Shown here: piece after piece, positions 26,365 through 35,810 of the stretch
How positions within the stretch are numbered: position 1 is the first letter of the stretch
How the letters are laid out: the number at the start of each line of letters is the position of its first letter
Assembly: GCA_023393635.1 (NCBI GenBank)
Contig: JAEWKT010000041.1
Location: 68,212-132,211, forward strand
Length of the DNA: 64,000 nt
DNA from: Pseudomonadota bacterium
GTDB lineage: Bacteria; Pseudomonadota; Gammaproteobacteria; Pseudomonadales; Moraxellaceae
Reading direction: 5' to 3'
Program-made: the position numbers and the translations under genes
The notes under the pieces: generated by a model
The model's input: the letters and a program-made list of their open reading frames with translations, nothing else
What the model was told of the DNA's origin: nothing
The model's database searches: none

Positions 26365-26412
26365 CGTGTCCTTCGGAAAAAAGATCATCCACTAGCATAA
26401 TGGAATTATAGT

Positions 26413-29172
26413 ATGGTCTTGCATAAGCGACTCTTAACTAGCTTAAGCTCAGGATTATTACCCCTGTTTTCTGTTTCTTTGCTGTCCGCTTCTTTTTCCC
26501 ATGCGCTGGTGATTCAACCCGTACAGGTAAAATCTGCGCTGGGTGAACCTTTTTATGCAGAAATTGCGCTTTCCGATTTGGGTAGTTTGCCGCTAAAAGA
26601 TATCGTAGTAGGCTTAGCCAATCCGCAAGAACTGGCCGACCTTGGTATAAAGGCAGGGTCATATCAAGGTACACTTAATTTTAGTGTGCAAAGCCAGTCT
26701 GGTGATCGTGGTGTCATAATAGTGCGCAGCAAGCAGCCAATCAATGAACCGTTCATGGACTTTGTACTGCGGATAAAAAATGGCCAAAACACGCGACTAA
26801 AACACATTAATGCGATGATTGATCCCCCTGTCAATCACAAAAAAATCATTAATTTACAACCACAGCTACAAACAGCCAATTCCACCGCGATTAATCTGGC
26901 CAGCTCAAGCACCCCTACTTTTGAGGCCACCCAAAATCCATCCAGTCAATCGCTAAACGCTAAAGCAGAGCGTCAACTGGCTGTTATCAATGCACCACCA
27001 CCTAGCATGAATACTCAACCGCAAGGATCAACGCCTGTCAAACCACAAATGCCTAAGCGTGCTCCTGTGCCAGCAGAAATTGAAGTATCGACTGCACCAA
27101 AAAATAAAGCAGCCAAGCATATTGTCAAAAATAATGAATCATTGTGGAAAATTGCCAAGCAACTTGAGCCTGAATTACAGCAGCCGATTGGCCAGATTAT
27201 GCAGCGTATCCGTGATATGAATCAGGACGCATTTATTGCTGGCGATCCAAACCAGCTTAAACGCGGTGCAACGCTGGTGCTGCCAGAAAACAGTCAAAAG
27301 TCCACGCTGGTGGCTGCACCGCAAGCTGTACCACCTAAACAACCTGCCACAAAAACACCCACTAATACGACCACTGCGCCTGTTACGCGTAGTGGTCGTT
27401 TACCAAAAGCCGAGTTAACCTTGGTTGCACCTACTGTTCAGGGATCCGCCCACGGCAACAGTGATACAGGTCAAAATGTAAGTTCTCAGCCACTGCCACG
27501 CGAAATTGTCTTGAAAATTGGGCAAGAACGTCGTAAAACAGTTTTAATGCAACATGAAGTGACTGAGCTGGATGCTCAACTCGCGCTAAACGATAAGAAG
27601 ATCGCCATGCTAAATGCCAAACTCGCCCAACTGGAACAACAGCTGAAAATGCGTAATCAAGCCAAAAGACAGCCTGTGCAAAACCAGCCAATGCAAGCTG
27701 TTCCGCCCAAAAAAGCTGCCAACGTTATTCTTCCAATAGTTGCTTTTGCCAGTATGGCGCTATTTGGATGGTCACCCAATGTGGCACACGCTGCTGAAGG
27801 TGATGGAGGTTTTCCGATCTGGATAATTCCCGTAGCGTTATTGGTTATTGCTATCATTGTCAAAGTGATACAGGGCAAATCTGCCGATACCAAACGCCCT
27901 GCACGTGGTGGCAAAGCAAAACGCCCAGTGAGACGTCCTGCAACGCCAGCACGCAAAGAGCAACCTGCTGCACGACCTGTTACCACCGTGACCCCTCCTG
28001 CCAGTACGCCTGTTCCTGTGGCACGGCCTGCCGCCCAGCCCAAAATAGATGTGTTAGAGGAAGTCCAAAGCTACATCGAACGTGACCGTTTTACTCAGGC
28101 AGCTGGATTGCTAAAAGAAGCGGTGGCAAAACAACCTGAGCGTGTCGATATTCAGGTTAAATTACTAGAAGTTTTTGCCTTACAAAATGATATAGAGGCG
28201 TTTGAAAACCAGTTTAATGTAGTGAGCTCGTTCAATCAGCCCGAAGCCTCTGCGCATGCTGAAAAAATGCGGGCATTATTACAGCCAACAGCCAGCGATG
28301 AGTTTACTCCAGCTGATGACTTAAGCCTGGATTTCACCCCCAGTACTCCTGCTGCTAAAAGCAATGTGGTTGAATTTGAACACCACTTAGCACCACCACC
28401 TAGTGCCCTGGACATGCCACAGGAGCTAGAAGTACCCACATCTACTGCTGACCAGTCACTGGCGGAATTAGAGGCAGAATTTGGATTTAGCCAAGACTTG
28501 GCAAGCCCGACTCCTGCTGCTAGCCAACCGCTGGATAATACCGTTCATACTGAGCTTGATACCAGCTTTGACTTAAGCCTGGATGACCTTGAGGCAGTAC
28601 AGGAAGTTTCGCTTCAGCCTCAAACCAATCAAGTTGATTTCTCTCCAAGTCCAGCGACTACCCCAACTGCTGCGCCAGAAGAACAACCTGTTGATTTAGA
28701 GTTTGATCTGAGTGATTCATTTGCCCTGGATGAAGTTGAAACAATCCAGCCTGCGCCAACTGCCTTTAAATTTGATTTAGAAGAGTCGTCAGCTGCGCCT
28801 CAAGCACCAGCCACACCCGCTCAAACACAAGTTAATCTGGATCAGCTAAGCGTTGACGACACCAACTGGGCAGATGGCTTTGAAGACCAGGACTTTAATA
28901 TTGGTACTGATACCTCAACCACCCAATCAGCACCAGCCAATGTAGTACCAGCAGCGGCTGAATCCGATGCCAATGCAGCAGATTTTTTAGCCAAAGAATT
29001 TCCATTTTTAGTGAATCTGGACGTACAGCAAACCAATCTGGAACTTGCTGAAAGTTATCTTAATCTAGGTGAACGTGATAGTGCCCGTGAATTATTAGGT
29101 GAAGTGATTAACCAGGGCAATCCACAGCAACAGGCACAAGCACAGCACTTGATGCAACAACTGGTGTCTTAG
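26413..29172 (+). CDS. fimV: FimV/HubP-family polar peptidoglycan-binding hub protein
   Basis: 919 residues. FimV organises type IV pili, twitching and cell-pole proteins. The signal peptide ends near residue 31 (SHA/LVIQ). Residues 32-135 are the FimV N-terminal periplasmic domain (QVKSALGEPFYAEIALSD). A LysM peptidoglycan-binding domain lies at about 235-290 (HIVKNNESLWKIAKQL). A coiled coil near 385-415 follows, then the single membrane helix near 467-485 (WIIPVALLVIAIIVKVI). The cytoplasmic part has TPR-like helices (about 545-620), a long acidic low-complexity stretch, and the conserved FimV C-terminal helix pair ending in ARELLGEVINQGNPQQQAQA. Position between asd and truA supports the call. 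Confidence 0.95.
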   Translation: MVLHKRLLTSLSSGLLPLFSVSLLSASFSHALVIQPVQVKSALGEPFYAEIALSDLGSLPLKDIVVGLANPQELADLGIKAGSYQGTLNFSVQSQSGDRGVIIVRSKQPINEPFMDFVLRIKNGQNTRLKHINAMIDPPVNHKKIINLQPQLQTANSTAINLASSSTPTFEATQNPSSQSLNAKAERQLAVINAPPPSMNTQPQGSTPVKPQMPKRAPVPAEIEVSTAPKNKAAKHIVKNNESLWKIAKQLEPELQQPIGQIMQRIRDMNQDAFIAGDPNQLKRGATLVLPENSQKSTLVAAPQAVPPKQPATKTPTNTTTAPVTRSGRLPKAELTLVAPTVQGSAHGNSDTGQNVSSQPLPREIVLKIGQERRKTVLMQHEVTELDAQLALNDKKIAMLNAKLAQLEQQLKMRNQAKRQPVQNQPMQAVPPKKAANVILPIVAFASMALFGWSPNVAHAAEGDGGFPIWIIPVALLVIAIIVKVIQGKSADTKRPARGGKAKRPVRRPATPARKEQPAARPVTTVTPPASTPVPVARPAAQPKIDVLEEVQSYIERDRFTQAAGLLKEAVAKQPERVDIQVKLLEVFALQNDIEAFENQFNVVSSFNQPEASAHAEKMRALLQPTASDEFTPADDLSLDFTPSTPAAKSNVVEFEHHLAPPPSALDMPQELEVPTSTADQSLAELEAEFGFSQDLASPTPAASQPLDNTVHTELDTSFDLSLDDLEAVQEVSLQPQTNQVDFSPSPATTPTAAPEEQPVDLEFDLSDSFALDEVETIQPAPTAFKFDLEESSAAPQAPATPAQTQVNLDQLSVDDTNWADGFEDQDFNIGTDTSTTQSAPANVVPAAAESDANAADFLAKEFPFLVNLDVQQTNLELAESYLNLGERDSARELLGEVINQGNPQQQAQAQHLMQQLVS

Positions 29173-29189
29173 AGGTATTTTCTAAACTC

Positions 29190-29216
29190 AAAAGGCAGCT
29201 TCGGTTGCCTTTTTTG
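29190..29216 (+). terminator. Intrinsic terminator after fimV
   Basis: The stem AAAGGCAGC/GTTGCCTTT closes a TTCG tetraloop and is followed by TTTTTTG, 17 bases past the fimV stop. A textbook terminator. Confidence 0.9.
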
Positions 29217-29397
29217 TTATGTCCATTCCACAGTCGTCTTGCATATCCCCTCTTGTGCGTCCTCACCTTAAGAAGCTTTACACCACAATGTTGCTCATTC
29301 GCACGAGGAGGCTTTAAAGGACTATCAATTATTGATGCAAGAAGTCTAATAGTGAATACTCTCACTTGCGGTAATTTTTATAAAAGGCGAACTAGTA

Positions 29398-30486
29398 ATG
29401 ACTAAACTTGCACCCTCCATTGCGCTTATTTATATGGGCGGTACTTTTGGTTGCACAGGTACGCCACTAGCACCACTTGCAGCTCCTGTATTTCTGCCTT
29501 TAATGCAGCAGCTTGTTGGCGCACAGTTTCCTGCAATTCATCGCTTGGTGAGTAGCCATATTATTAAAGATAGTAGTGCATTAAATCCACAGGACTGGAT
29601 TGACTTAATTGTTCAAATTAACCAGTTAGTTGGCCAAGGTCATCAGCATATTTTAATCATTCACGGCACCGACACCTTAGCCTATACTGCGGCTTTTTTA
29701 GCACAATACTTTAGCGATGATTCATTACAGCTTGTAGTCACAGGCAGTCAGTTTCCGTTATTAGAACCAGATGGCCAACATCTTAATCCTGATAGTGATG
29801 CCCTTTTAAATCTGCGCCTGGCGTATCAGCAGTTAAGCCATGTCCGCAATACTGGACAACAAAATACCAATTGTTGGGTAGCATTTGGTGGTCAAATCTG
29901 GCCAGCCCTGAGTGTGCAAAAAATCCATAGTACTGCCACGCCAACTTTTGCAGGCCAACAGCCAAGCCCCCAATCTGCCCAGCAGTCAATCCAGCAAATT
30001 ACTAACAAATCAACCCAGCAACCAGGTCAACACGGCTCTCAGGCAGAATGGATCAATGCGGTGACTAAGTCGAAGCAATCAATTGACCTAAGCCAGCTTG
30101 AAAATTTAAATATTGCCATTTACTATGCCCTGCCATTAAGTGCTTGCCAACAGGCGATCCAGTTACAGCATTACCTGACATTAAATAAGCTACAGGCAAT
30201 TGTTATTTTGGCATTTGGGTCGGGTAATTTAAACCAGCATCCATTCATAGAGCAGGTTTTACAGCAAGCAGCTGAGCAGCAAATCATGGTGGTTTTGGCC
30301 AGTCAGGTGCCATTTGGTGGGGTAAATAGTCGCTATGCAGCAGGACACTGGCTAAGCCAGTCTGGTGTATTATCAGCCAATGATTTACCGCTGCCTGCTA
30401 TTTATGCCCGCTTAGCCTATCTGTTTTGTCAACACTTAAGCTTTGCCCAGCGTCAGGCACAGTGGCAACTTGCTTTATCTGACTAG
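29398..30486 (+). CDS. Asparaginase-family amidohydrolase
   Basis: This 362-residue protein belongs to the bacterial L-asparaginase family, which hydrolyses asparagine or glutamine through a threonine nucleophile. The N-terminal block is LIYMGGTFGCTG with the nucleophile candidate Thr16, where family members usually read GGTIG or GGTIA. The second block is IIHGTDTLAYTAAFL, with Thr91-Asp92 of the catalytic triad. VVTGSQFPL and IVILAFGSGN match the substrate-binding strands. No signal peptide is seen, so it should be cytoplasmic (type I-like). A Gln/Ser-rich insert near residues 188-222 is unusual. It sits between fimV and truA, with AAGG before ATG 29398. Confidence 0.85.
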   Translation: MTKLAPSIALIYMGGTFGCTGTPLAPLAAPVFLPLMQQLVGAQFPAIHRLVSSHIIKDSSALNPQDWIDLIVQINQLVGQGHQHILIIHGTDTLAYTAAFLAQYFSDDSLQLVVTGSQFPLLEPDGQHLNPDSDALLNLRLAYQQLSHVRNTGQQNTNCWVAFGGQIWPALSVQKIHSTATPTFAGQQPSPQSAQQSIQQITNKSTQQPGQHGSQAEWINAVTKSKQSIDLSQLENLNIAIYYALPLSACQQAIQLQHYLTLNKLQAIVILAFGSGNLNQHPFIEQVLQQAAEQQIMVVLASQVPFGGVNSRYAAGHWLSQSGVLSANDLPLPAIYARLAYLFCQHLSFAQRQAQWQLALSD

Positions 30487-30536
30487 GCTTCATTTCTAGC
30501 TAATTTTTATTTTTAAACCCTGTCATTGAGGACATT

Positions 30537-31334
30537 ATGCAGCGTTATGCCATTGGAATTGAGTTTAATGGCCAGCATTATCGTGGCTGGCAGACTCAGC
30601 AAGCAGGCGTTGCCAGTGTGCAGCAAACCATTGAGCAAGTGTTAAGTAAAATTGCCAATCATAAAATCGATTTACATGCCGCAGGGCGCACGGATGCAGG
30701 TGTACATGCCAGCAATATGGTGGCGCATTTTGATACACAAGCAATGCGGCCTGAGCGCGGCTGGATGATGGGAGCCAACACCTTACTCCCTAAAGATATT
30801 GCCCTGCAATGGATACAGCCAATGACTAGCGATTTTCATGCGCGGTTTAAGGCCTGTGCGCGGCGTTATCGTTATATTATTTATCAGCACCGTTATCGTC
30901 CTGCGGCCTTATATGGCCAAGTGACGCATGTTCATCAAACACTGAATGTGGATAACATGCAGCAGGCTGTGGATAAACTGGTCGGCAGGCATAACTTTAA
31001 TAGCTTTAGGGCAGCCGCATGTCAATCTAATCAACCAGTGCGTACAGTCTCGCATGCTAAATTGTTTCAACATGGCGCATTTTTAGTACTGGATATTCAG
31101 GCCGATGGATTTTTACACCATATGGTGCGCAATATTGTGGGCACCTTGCTGGAAATTGGTAGCGGCGAGCATGAACCCGAATGGATTGATTATTTACTAG
31201 AAGTCCAGGATCGTACCAAAGCGGGTATGACGGCACCTTCGGACGGTTTATATTTTATTCAGGCCTATTACCCTGAACAATTTGACTTACCTCGCGTGGG
31301 TTTAGGCCCCACCTGGCTAAACTTACCCGATTAA
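30537..31334 (+). CDS. truA: tRNA pseudouridine(38-40) synthase
   Basis: TruA converts uridines 38-40 in the tRNA anticodon arm to pseudouridine. At 265 residues it is of normal length. The catalytic Asp lies in AAGRTDAGVHA, the universal TruA motif; later FNSFRAAACQS and FLHHMVRNIVGTLLEIG are conserved. The start has GAGG eight bases upstream. fimV-(asparaginase)-truA keeps the order known in pseudomonads and Acinetobacter, with one gene added. It is convergent with the AraC-type regulator, 27 bases apart. Confidence 0.97.
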   Translation: MQRYAIGIEFNGQHYRGWQTQQAGVASVQQTIEQVLSKIANHKIDLHAAGRTDAGVHASNMVAHFDTQAMRPERGWMMGANTLLPKDIALQWIQPMTSDFHARFKACARRYRYIIYQHRYRPAALYGQVTHVHQTLNVDNMQQAVDKLVGRHNFNSFRAAACQSNQPVRTVSHAKLFQHGAFLVLDIQADGFLHHMVRNIVGTLLEIGSGEHEPEWIDYLLEVQDRTKAGMTAPSDGLYFIQAYYPEQFDLPRVGLGPTWLNLPD

Positions 31335-31361
31335 AATTGGTAGATTATCGCCAATAAAACC

Positions 31362-32372
31362 CTACAACTGTTTTCGTTTGCGATATTCCACAGGCGTTTC
31401 CTGCGTCCAGCGTTTAAACGCCCGATAAAACGTACTAGGCTCTGAAAATCCTGTTAAATAAACAATACGCTCTACACTTTCATTGGTTTGTGACAATAAG
31501 CGTTTGGCCAAACGACAGCGATAATCCGATAAAATTTGCTGAAAACAGGTGTTGGCTTCACTTAACTGCGTGCGCAAACGACGCGGGGTAATATTAAGCT
31601 GGGCAGCAACAGTTTCTAAGGTTGTTTCACCGCTCTCTAAGGTTGAACCAATAGCGCGCCGCACTTCTCCTACTAAATCGTAGCGTGCCAGTTCCTGTAG
31701 TTTTTCTAGTGCCAGTTGTTCATGCAAGCGCAGTAGCTCAGGCTCTGATTGCCATAAAGGATAATCTAAAATAGCGGGTTCAAAATACAGGCGGGTTTCG
31801 GCTTGACCCAAGCGCACAGGACAACCATACACACGCTGGTATTCTTGTTCAGTGGTACCATGGGTATAGTTAAAATCAATACAAGTAATTTGAAAGCGAC
31901 CTTCCGTCACAAAGTTAAAAAAACGCAGGACGCCTGAGACCACACATTCACTAAAATGCCGTTGTACGTTGGTGTCATTATATTCCATCCGCCCATTGGT
32001 TAAATAACAACTTTTGGCATCATGTACCAGTTCAGCATTTAAGGCATCGCTAATTAAACGCTGATAGGCCAGCGCACGCTTTAAGCCTTCGCCAAAAGTA
32101 CCGCTACTCATAAACAAATATTCAATGACTTGCCCACGATATAAGGGTAAATGTTCACCCAAATGCAAACCAATATCTGGATCACCTGTGACTTCCTGGG
32201 CGGCCTGCCAAAATGCGACTTGCGCACCTAAGGGGGTGCGCTTACGGGCGTCAACATGGCTTAAGGCCACACCTGCCCTGCCTAAAATCTGCTCTACAGG
32301 CATATTGGCACGGCGCATGGCCTGATATCCTAAGCGCAAGATAATTGAAGCATCTGTCAGTTGTCCCGCCAT
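31362..32372 (-). CDS. AraC-family transcriptional regulator (OruR/ArgR-like)
   Basis: 336 residues. The N-terminal 190 residues fit the arabinose-binding-like domain PF12625 (IGLHLGEHLPLYRGQVIEYL, then a later FNYTHG). Residues about 245-335 are the AraC DNA-binding domain with two helix-turn-helix units: LETVAAQLNITPRRLRTQL and VERIVYLTGFSEPSTFYRAF, the second matching the family signature. Members with this layout regulate amino-acid, fatty-acid or virulence genes. It is alone on its strand, with AAGGG before ATG 32372, so no target can be named. Confidence 0.92.
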   Translation of the reverse strand: MAGQLTDASIILRLGYQAMRRANMPVEQILGRAGVALSHVDARKRTPLGAQVAFWQAAQEVTGDPDIGLHLGEHLPLYRGQVIEYLFMSSGTFGEGLKRALAYQRLISDALNAELVHDAKSCYLTNGRMEYNDTNVQRHFSECVVSGVLRFFNFVTEGRFQITCIDFNYTHGTTEQEYQRVYGCPVRLGQAETRLYFEPAILDYPLWQSEPELLRLHEQLALEKLQELARYDLVGEVRRAIGSTLESGETTLETVAAQLNITPRRLRTQLSEANTCFQQILSDYRCRLAKRLLSQTNESVERIVYLTGFSEPSTFYRAFKRWTQETPVEYRKRKQL

Positions 32373-32551
32373 AATTACGCCCTTAAATATCGTTTAGCCA
32401 GCAACATACTGTTTTATTGTTATGAGCCTACACGCTATTGGCTCAATTGACAGTGCTATTTTACTGGCTTACCAATGTAAAATGAAAGTACTGTTCAACG
32501 ATTAAACATTAATGAGGCTATATTAAAGCACCTTGGCATTTTATATACCGA

Positions 32552-32580
32552 TTGATTATTTGCGTAAAACTGCTTATAAT
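32552..32580 (+). promoter_or_regulatory. Sigma-70 promoter of infA
   Basis: TTGATT (32552-32557), a 17-base spacer and a perfect TATAAT (32575-32580), 31 bases before the infA start. Confidence 0.85.
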
Positions 32581-32611
32581 TTGCGCCTTGTCTTTTCATA
32601 CCAGGTAGGCC

Positions 32612-32833
32612 ATGGCCAACAAAGAAGAACTGATCGAGTTTGAGGGCGTTGTCGTTGACACCTTGCCTAATACGATGTTTCGTGTACGTTTGGAAAACGG
32701 CCATGAAGTGATTGCCCATATATCAGGCAAAATGCGTAAACACTATATCCGTATTTTAACGGGTGATCAGGTTAAAGTAGAAATGACGCCTTATGATTTA
32801 ACCAAAGGTCGTATTACTTACCGCGCCCGATAA
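32612..32833 (+). CDS. infA: Translation initiation factor IF-1
   Basis: IF-1 occupies the ribosomal A site during initiation and helps IF-2 and IF-3. It is 73 residues, a single S1-like OB fold, with the family's highly conserved core FRVRLENGHEVIAHISGKMR and IRILTGDQVKVEMTPYDL. AGGTAGG lies just before ATG 32612. A strong promoter and a strong terminator frame it as a single-gene unit, suitable for a highly expressed gene. Confidence 0.98.
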   Translation: MANKEELIEFEGVVVDTLPNTMFRVRLENGHEVIAHISGKMRKHYIRILTGDQVKVEMTPYDLTKGRITYRAR

Positions 32834-32862
32834 GCCCAATAAGATAGGCAATTTATATCATC

Positions 32863-32888
32863 AAGCCGCACATTGTTGCGGCTTTTTG
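32863..32888 (+). terminator. Intrinsic terminator after infA
   Basis: The perfect stem AAGCCGCA/TGCGGCTT with a 6-base loop ends in TTTTTG, 30 bases past the infA stop. Confidence 0.9.
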
Positions 32889-32915
32889 TGTACCTAGAGG
32901 TTTAGGCTCAAGAGA

Positions 32916-34214
32916 TTATAGAGTAACTGACTTTATACCGTTAATTTCAGCAATATTTGGCATAGCTTCAAACTTTAACCAGCCTTTTTTCATCCAGGTT
33001 TCAATTTTATGGTTATCCAATATATGAATTAAATTTGCAAGTAAGGAAAATTTCGCTTGAAGATCATAAAAGTAAATTAATACTCGTGCTCCTAGGTCTT
33101 TTTCATCATTTAAAGAGAATACTTCTTCAATATAATTTCGATCAGAAACGTCTAAAGAATGTCCCCAGAAAGTTAAATTTAAACCCTCAGGCTCTAAGAT
33201 TTTCCCATTTAATTTAAGATGCACGCTAATGGCTTCATTTTCTAAAATGAATTTATAGTTCGTATTCTTCATTAATTTTTGATGGTATTTAACGAAACCA
33301 TAAGCTTTTAATTCTTTTAACCTACCATGGGGTAAGTCTGAAATTCCTAAGACAATATTTTGTTTTAAACCACATTGGCCGTGTAAAAATTCAATTTCCA
33401 TATCAGAGTTATGAAATCTTTTTATAGTAGAAGTATAGTTGAATGAAAAAATGTGATCTAGGCAGTTTAATGGCTCTGGTATTAAGATTTTCTCTCTTAG
33501 CTTAAGATGCTCAATAATTTCCATCAAATAAGAATTTAGTATCTCTTTAAAAAGTTCGAGTTGATTATAAGAACTATTTATAAATTTCTCATATTGAAAA
33601 TTTTCATACTTATTATCAGTTATTAAAAATTCTGAGTTTACGATCGTAGTTTTTACCTTCCTAACTTCAGAACTTGATAAGCCTGCTGATGGTGCTCGAG
33701 TGTTTTCTCTATCCTCAATTTTCAAAATTGAAATAAGTTGCAGAATTTTCTTATTTTTTTCAGAAAGTTTTATGTATTTAGCTGAGGTATGCTTTAAGGG
33801 AAGTATTTCATCATTTACTTCACCATGCTTTTGGTACAGTAATTTATACTCATCGAAAAAGCTACAGCAAATTAATAAAGCTTCCTCAATTTTTATCTCA
33901 AAATCAATCCACGTTTTTAGCTCTTTTACATGCTCAGAAAAATATTGATACCACACGTTTTCCTTTAGCTGTTGTTGTAATTCCTTAATTTGCTCAACAG
34001 TTAGCTTTATTTCATCAGTTTTATACATTGCTTTGGTATAGCCAAAAAACCACTCTTCTTTTTGATAAAACCCTTTAAATAAGTCGTCAAATCCCATCTC
34101 ACCTTTAGAAATATCCCAAGCTTCAACAGCCTGCATTGCCCCCATAAAATGATCATATTTGGTAGGCATGTAATGTGCTAAATCAAAGCCATTGCCGACA
34201 ATTAAAATCTTCAT
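32916..34214 (-). CDS. AbiH family protein, candidate abortive-infection (anti-phage) gene
   Basis: This 432-residue protein matches the AbiH family, named after a lactococcal abortive-infection gene. The N-terminal hallmark is ILIVGNGFDLAHYMPTKYDHF (Asn8-Gly9-Phe10-Asp11). Further motifs are FSFNYTSTIKRF (Asn259-Tyr260), FLHGQ (His278) and WGHSLDVSDRNYI (Gly351 to Asp358). The order of Gly-rich start, NYT, HG and GHSL...D is reminiscent of SIR2-like NAD-binding proteins of other defence systems; that is inference. The gene is strikingly AT-rich, stands alone, and sits between the infA terminator and another terminator. ATG 34214 has GGAAG. Regarding mechanism, nothing is known to me. Confidence 0.88.
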   Translation of the reverse strand: MKILIVGNGFDLAHYMPTKYDHFMGAMQAVEAWDISKGEMGFDDLFKGFYQKEEWFFGYTKAMYKTDEIKLTVEQIKELQQQLKENVWYQYFSEHVKELKTWIDFEIKIEEALLICCSFFDEYKLLYQKHGEVNDEILPLKHTSAKYIKLSEKNKKILQLISILKIEDRENTRAPSAGLSSSEVRKVKTTIVNSEFLITDNKYENFQYEKFINSSYNQLELFKEILNSYLMEIIEHLKLREKILIPEPLNCLDHIFSFNYTSTIKRFHNSDMEIEFLHGQCGLKQNIVLGISDLPHGRLKELKAYGFVKYHQKLMKNTNYKFILENEAISVHLKLNGKILEPEGLNLTFWGHSLDVSDRNYIEEVFSLNDEKDLGARVLIYFYDLQAKFSLLANLIHILDNHKIETWMKKGWLKFEAMPNIAEINGIKSVTL

Positions 34215-34242
34215 TTATCTTCCTTAAATTTATTTCTGTTAT

Positions 34243-34273
34243 AAAAAAAGCGCAGCCGAAGCCACGCTTTTCA
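34243..34273 (-). terminator. Intrinsic terminator after the D-2-hydroxyacid dehydrogenase gene
   Basis: On the minus strand, AAAGCGTGGC and GCTGCGCTTT close a TTCG loop and run into TTTTTTTATAAC. It lies 28 bases past the dehydrogenase stop and shields the AbiH gene from read-through. Confidence 0.85.
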
Positions 34274-34300
34274 GTAAATAATGATTAAACCCGCAACCAA

Positions 34301-35710
34301 TTACAAATCAAAGATCTTGCCTGGATTCATAATGCCATTCGGATCAAATACTTTTTTCAATTCACGCAAGTAGCCAATTTCTACTGCATCACGAGTATAC
34401 TGTAAATAGTCCTTTTTGGTCATACCCACGCCATGCTCGGCAGAAATAGAACCATTATATTTTTGCACAGTTTCAAATACTTGCGTGTTGACCAGTTTGC
34501 ATTGATCAAAAAACTCATCTTTACTTAAATAGGCAGGTTTTAAGATGTTTAAGTGCAAATTACCGTCACCAATATGACCAAACCAGCAAATTTCAAAATC
34601 AGGATAGCTGGCCGACACAATATCGTTGATATCCTTAATAAAGGCAGGCACATGGGTAATGAGCACCGAAATATCATTTTTATAGGGTGTAAATGGGGCA
34701 ATGGTTTCAGAAATATCTTCACGCAAGCGCCATAAATTAGCGGCCTGCGCTTGGGTTTGACTCATAACACCATCCAGTACCCAGCCCTGCTCCATGCAAT
34801 GCTCAAAAATGCTCATGGCATCATCAACAATGGCCTCAAAGCGTCCTTCAAACTCAAGGAGTACATAAAATGGGCATGGTGTGTCAAACGGTCGTGACAC
34901 ATGGCCAGCATCCAGTACCTTTTGCATGGCCAGCTCACCAAAAAACTCAAACGCTGTTAAGTCAATACGCTGCTGAAACGCATGCAAAATTGGCATCACG
35001 GAATCAAAATCTGGCACACCTAACACCAGGACTTTTAAATCCTGTGGCTGGCGGGTCAGCTTAATCTGGGCTTCAGTCACAATACCCAGTGTGCCTTCTG
35101 CCCCAATTAATAAATGCTGCAAGGCATAGCCTGTGGCGTTTTTAATCATGCCTTTATTCATGTGTAAAATATCGCCTTTGCCTGTCACCACGGTTAAACC
35201 CAGCACCCACTCACGCGTCATGCCGTAATGAATGACTTTAATGCCGCCCGCATTGGTACCAATATTACCGCCCAACTGGCTAGAACCTGCCGAAGCAAAA
35301 TCTACTGGATAATATAAGCCTTGTGACTCAGCATATTGTTGTAAGCTTTCGGTCACGATCCCTGCCTGAACATGCACCATACGATCTGCTGGTAAAAATT
35401 CTATGACTTTATTCATACGGTCCAGGCTAATGACAATTTCACCATTGGCCGCCACCGCGCCTGCCGATAAGCCTGTTCGGCCACCGCTTGGTGTGATTGC
35501 AATACGATGCTGATTGGCCAGTTTAACAATAGCCTGCACCTGCTCTGTACTGCCTGGAAATACAATAACTGACGGGTTTGGTTCAAAATGTTTGGTCCAA
35601 TCCTTACCCCAGGTCATGCGGCTGTCGTGGTCTGTTTTGACCCGTGTTTCGCCCACAATGGCAGTTAATTGTTCCAGCACAACAGCAGATAAGACAAGCG
35701 GTTCATTCAT
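34301..35710 (-). CDS. FAD-linked D-2-hydroxyacid dehydrogenase (D-2-hydroxyglutarate dehydrogenase-like)
   Basis: 469 residues of the GlcD/D2HGDH flavoprotein family. The FAD-binding PCMH domain contains ITPSGGRTGLSAGAV, the AGSSQLGGNIGTNAGG pyrophosphate loop and GAEGTLGIVTEAQIKL. The C-terminal domain has WFGHIGDGNLHLNIL, with the metal and substrate histidines, and ISAEHGVGMTKKDYL. In Pseudomonas, D2HGDH removes the D-2-hydroxyglutarate made by SerA and so drives serine synthesis. Here the gene is divergent from serA by 100 bases, which supports that role. Glycolate or lactate oxidase activity is less likely but not excluded. Confidence 0.88.
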   Translation of the reverse strand: MNEPLVLSAVVLEQLTAIVGETRVKTDHDSRMTWGKDWTKHFEPNPSVIVFPGSTEQVQAIVKLANQHRIAITPSGGRTGLSAGAVAANGEIVISLDRMNKVIEFLPADRMVHVQAGIVTESLQQYAESQGLYYPVDFASAGSSQLGGNIGTNAGGIKVIHYGMTREWVLGLTVVTGKGDILHMNKGMIKNATGYALQHLLIGAEGTLGIVTEAQIKLTRQPQDLKVLVLGVPDFDSVMPILHAFQQRIDLTAFEFFGELAMQKVLDAGHVSRPFDTPCPFYVLLEFEGRFEAIVDDAMSIFEHCMEQGWVLDGVMSQTQAQAANLWRLREDISETIAPFTPYKNDISVLITHVPAFIKDINDIVSASYPDFEICWFGHIGDGNLHLNILKPAYLSKDEFFDQCKLVNTQVFETVQKYNGSISAEHGVGMTKKDYLQYTRDAVEIGYLRELKKVFDPNGIMNPGKIFDL

Positions 35711-35810
35711 GGCAAACGACTCATAAGAAAAAAAGCAGACTTTGTTGCGTTATGCTAACATATGCCACTTGATTTTTGGCCTTTCCACTTTTTGGTTTTC
35801 GGGAGCCACG

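Noticed and set aside
35742..35810. N-terminal extension of SerA
   Set aside because: ATG 35811 has a good ribosome site and gives exactly 410 residues as in E. coli; the upstream part has none.
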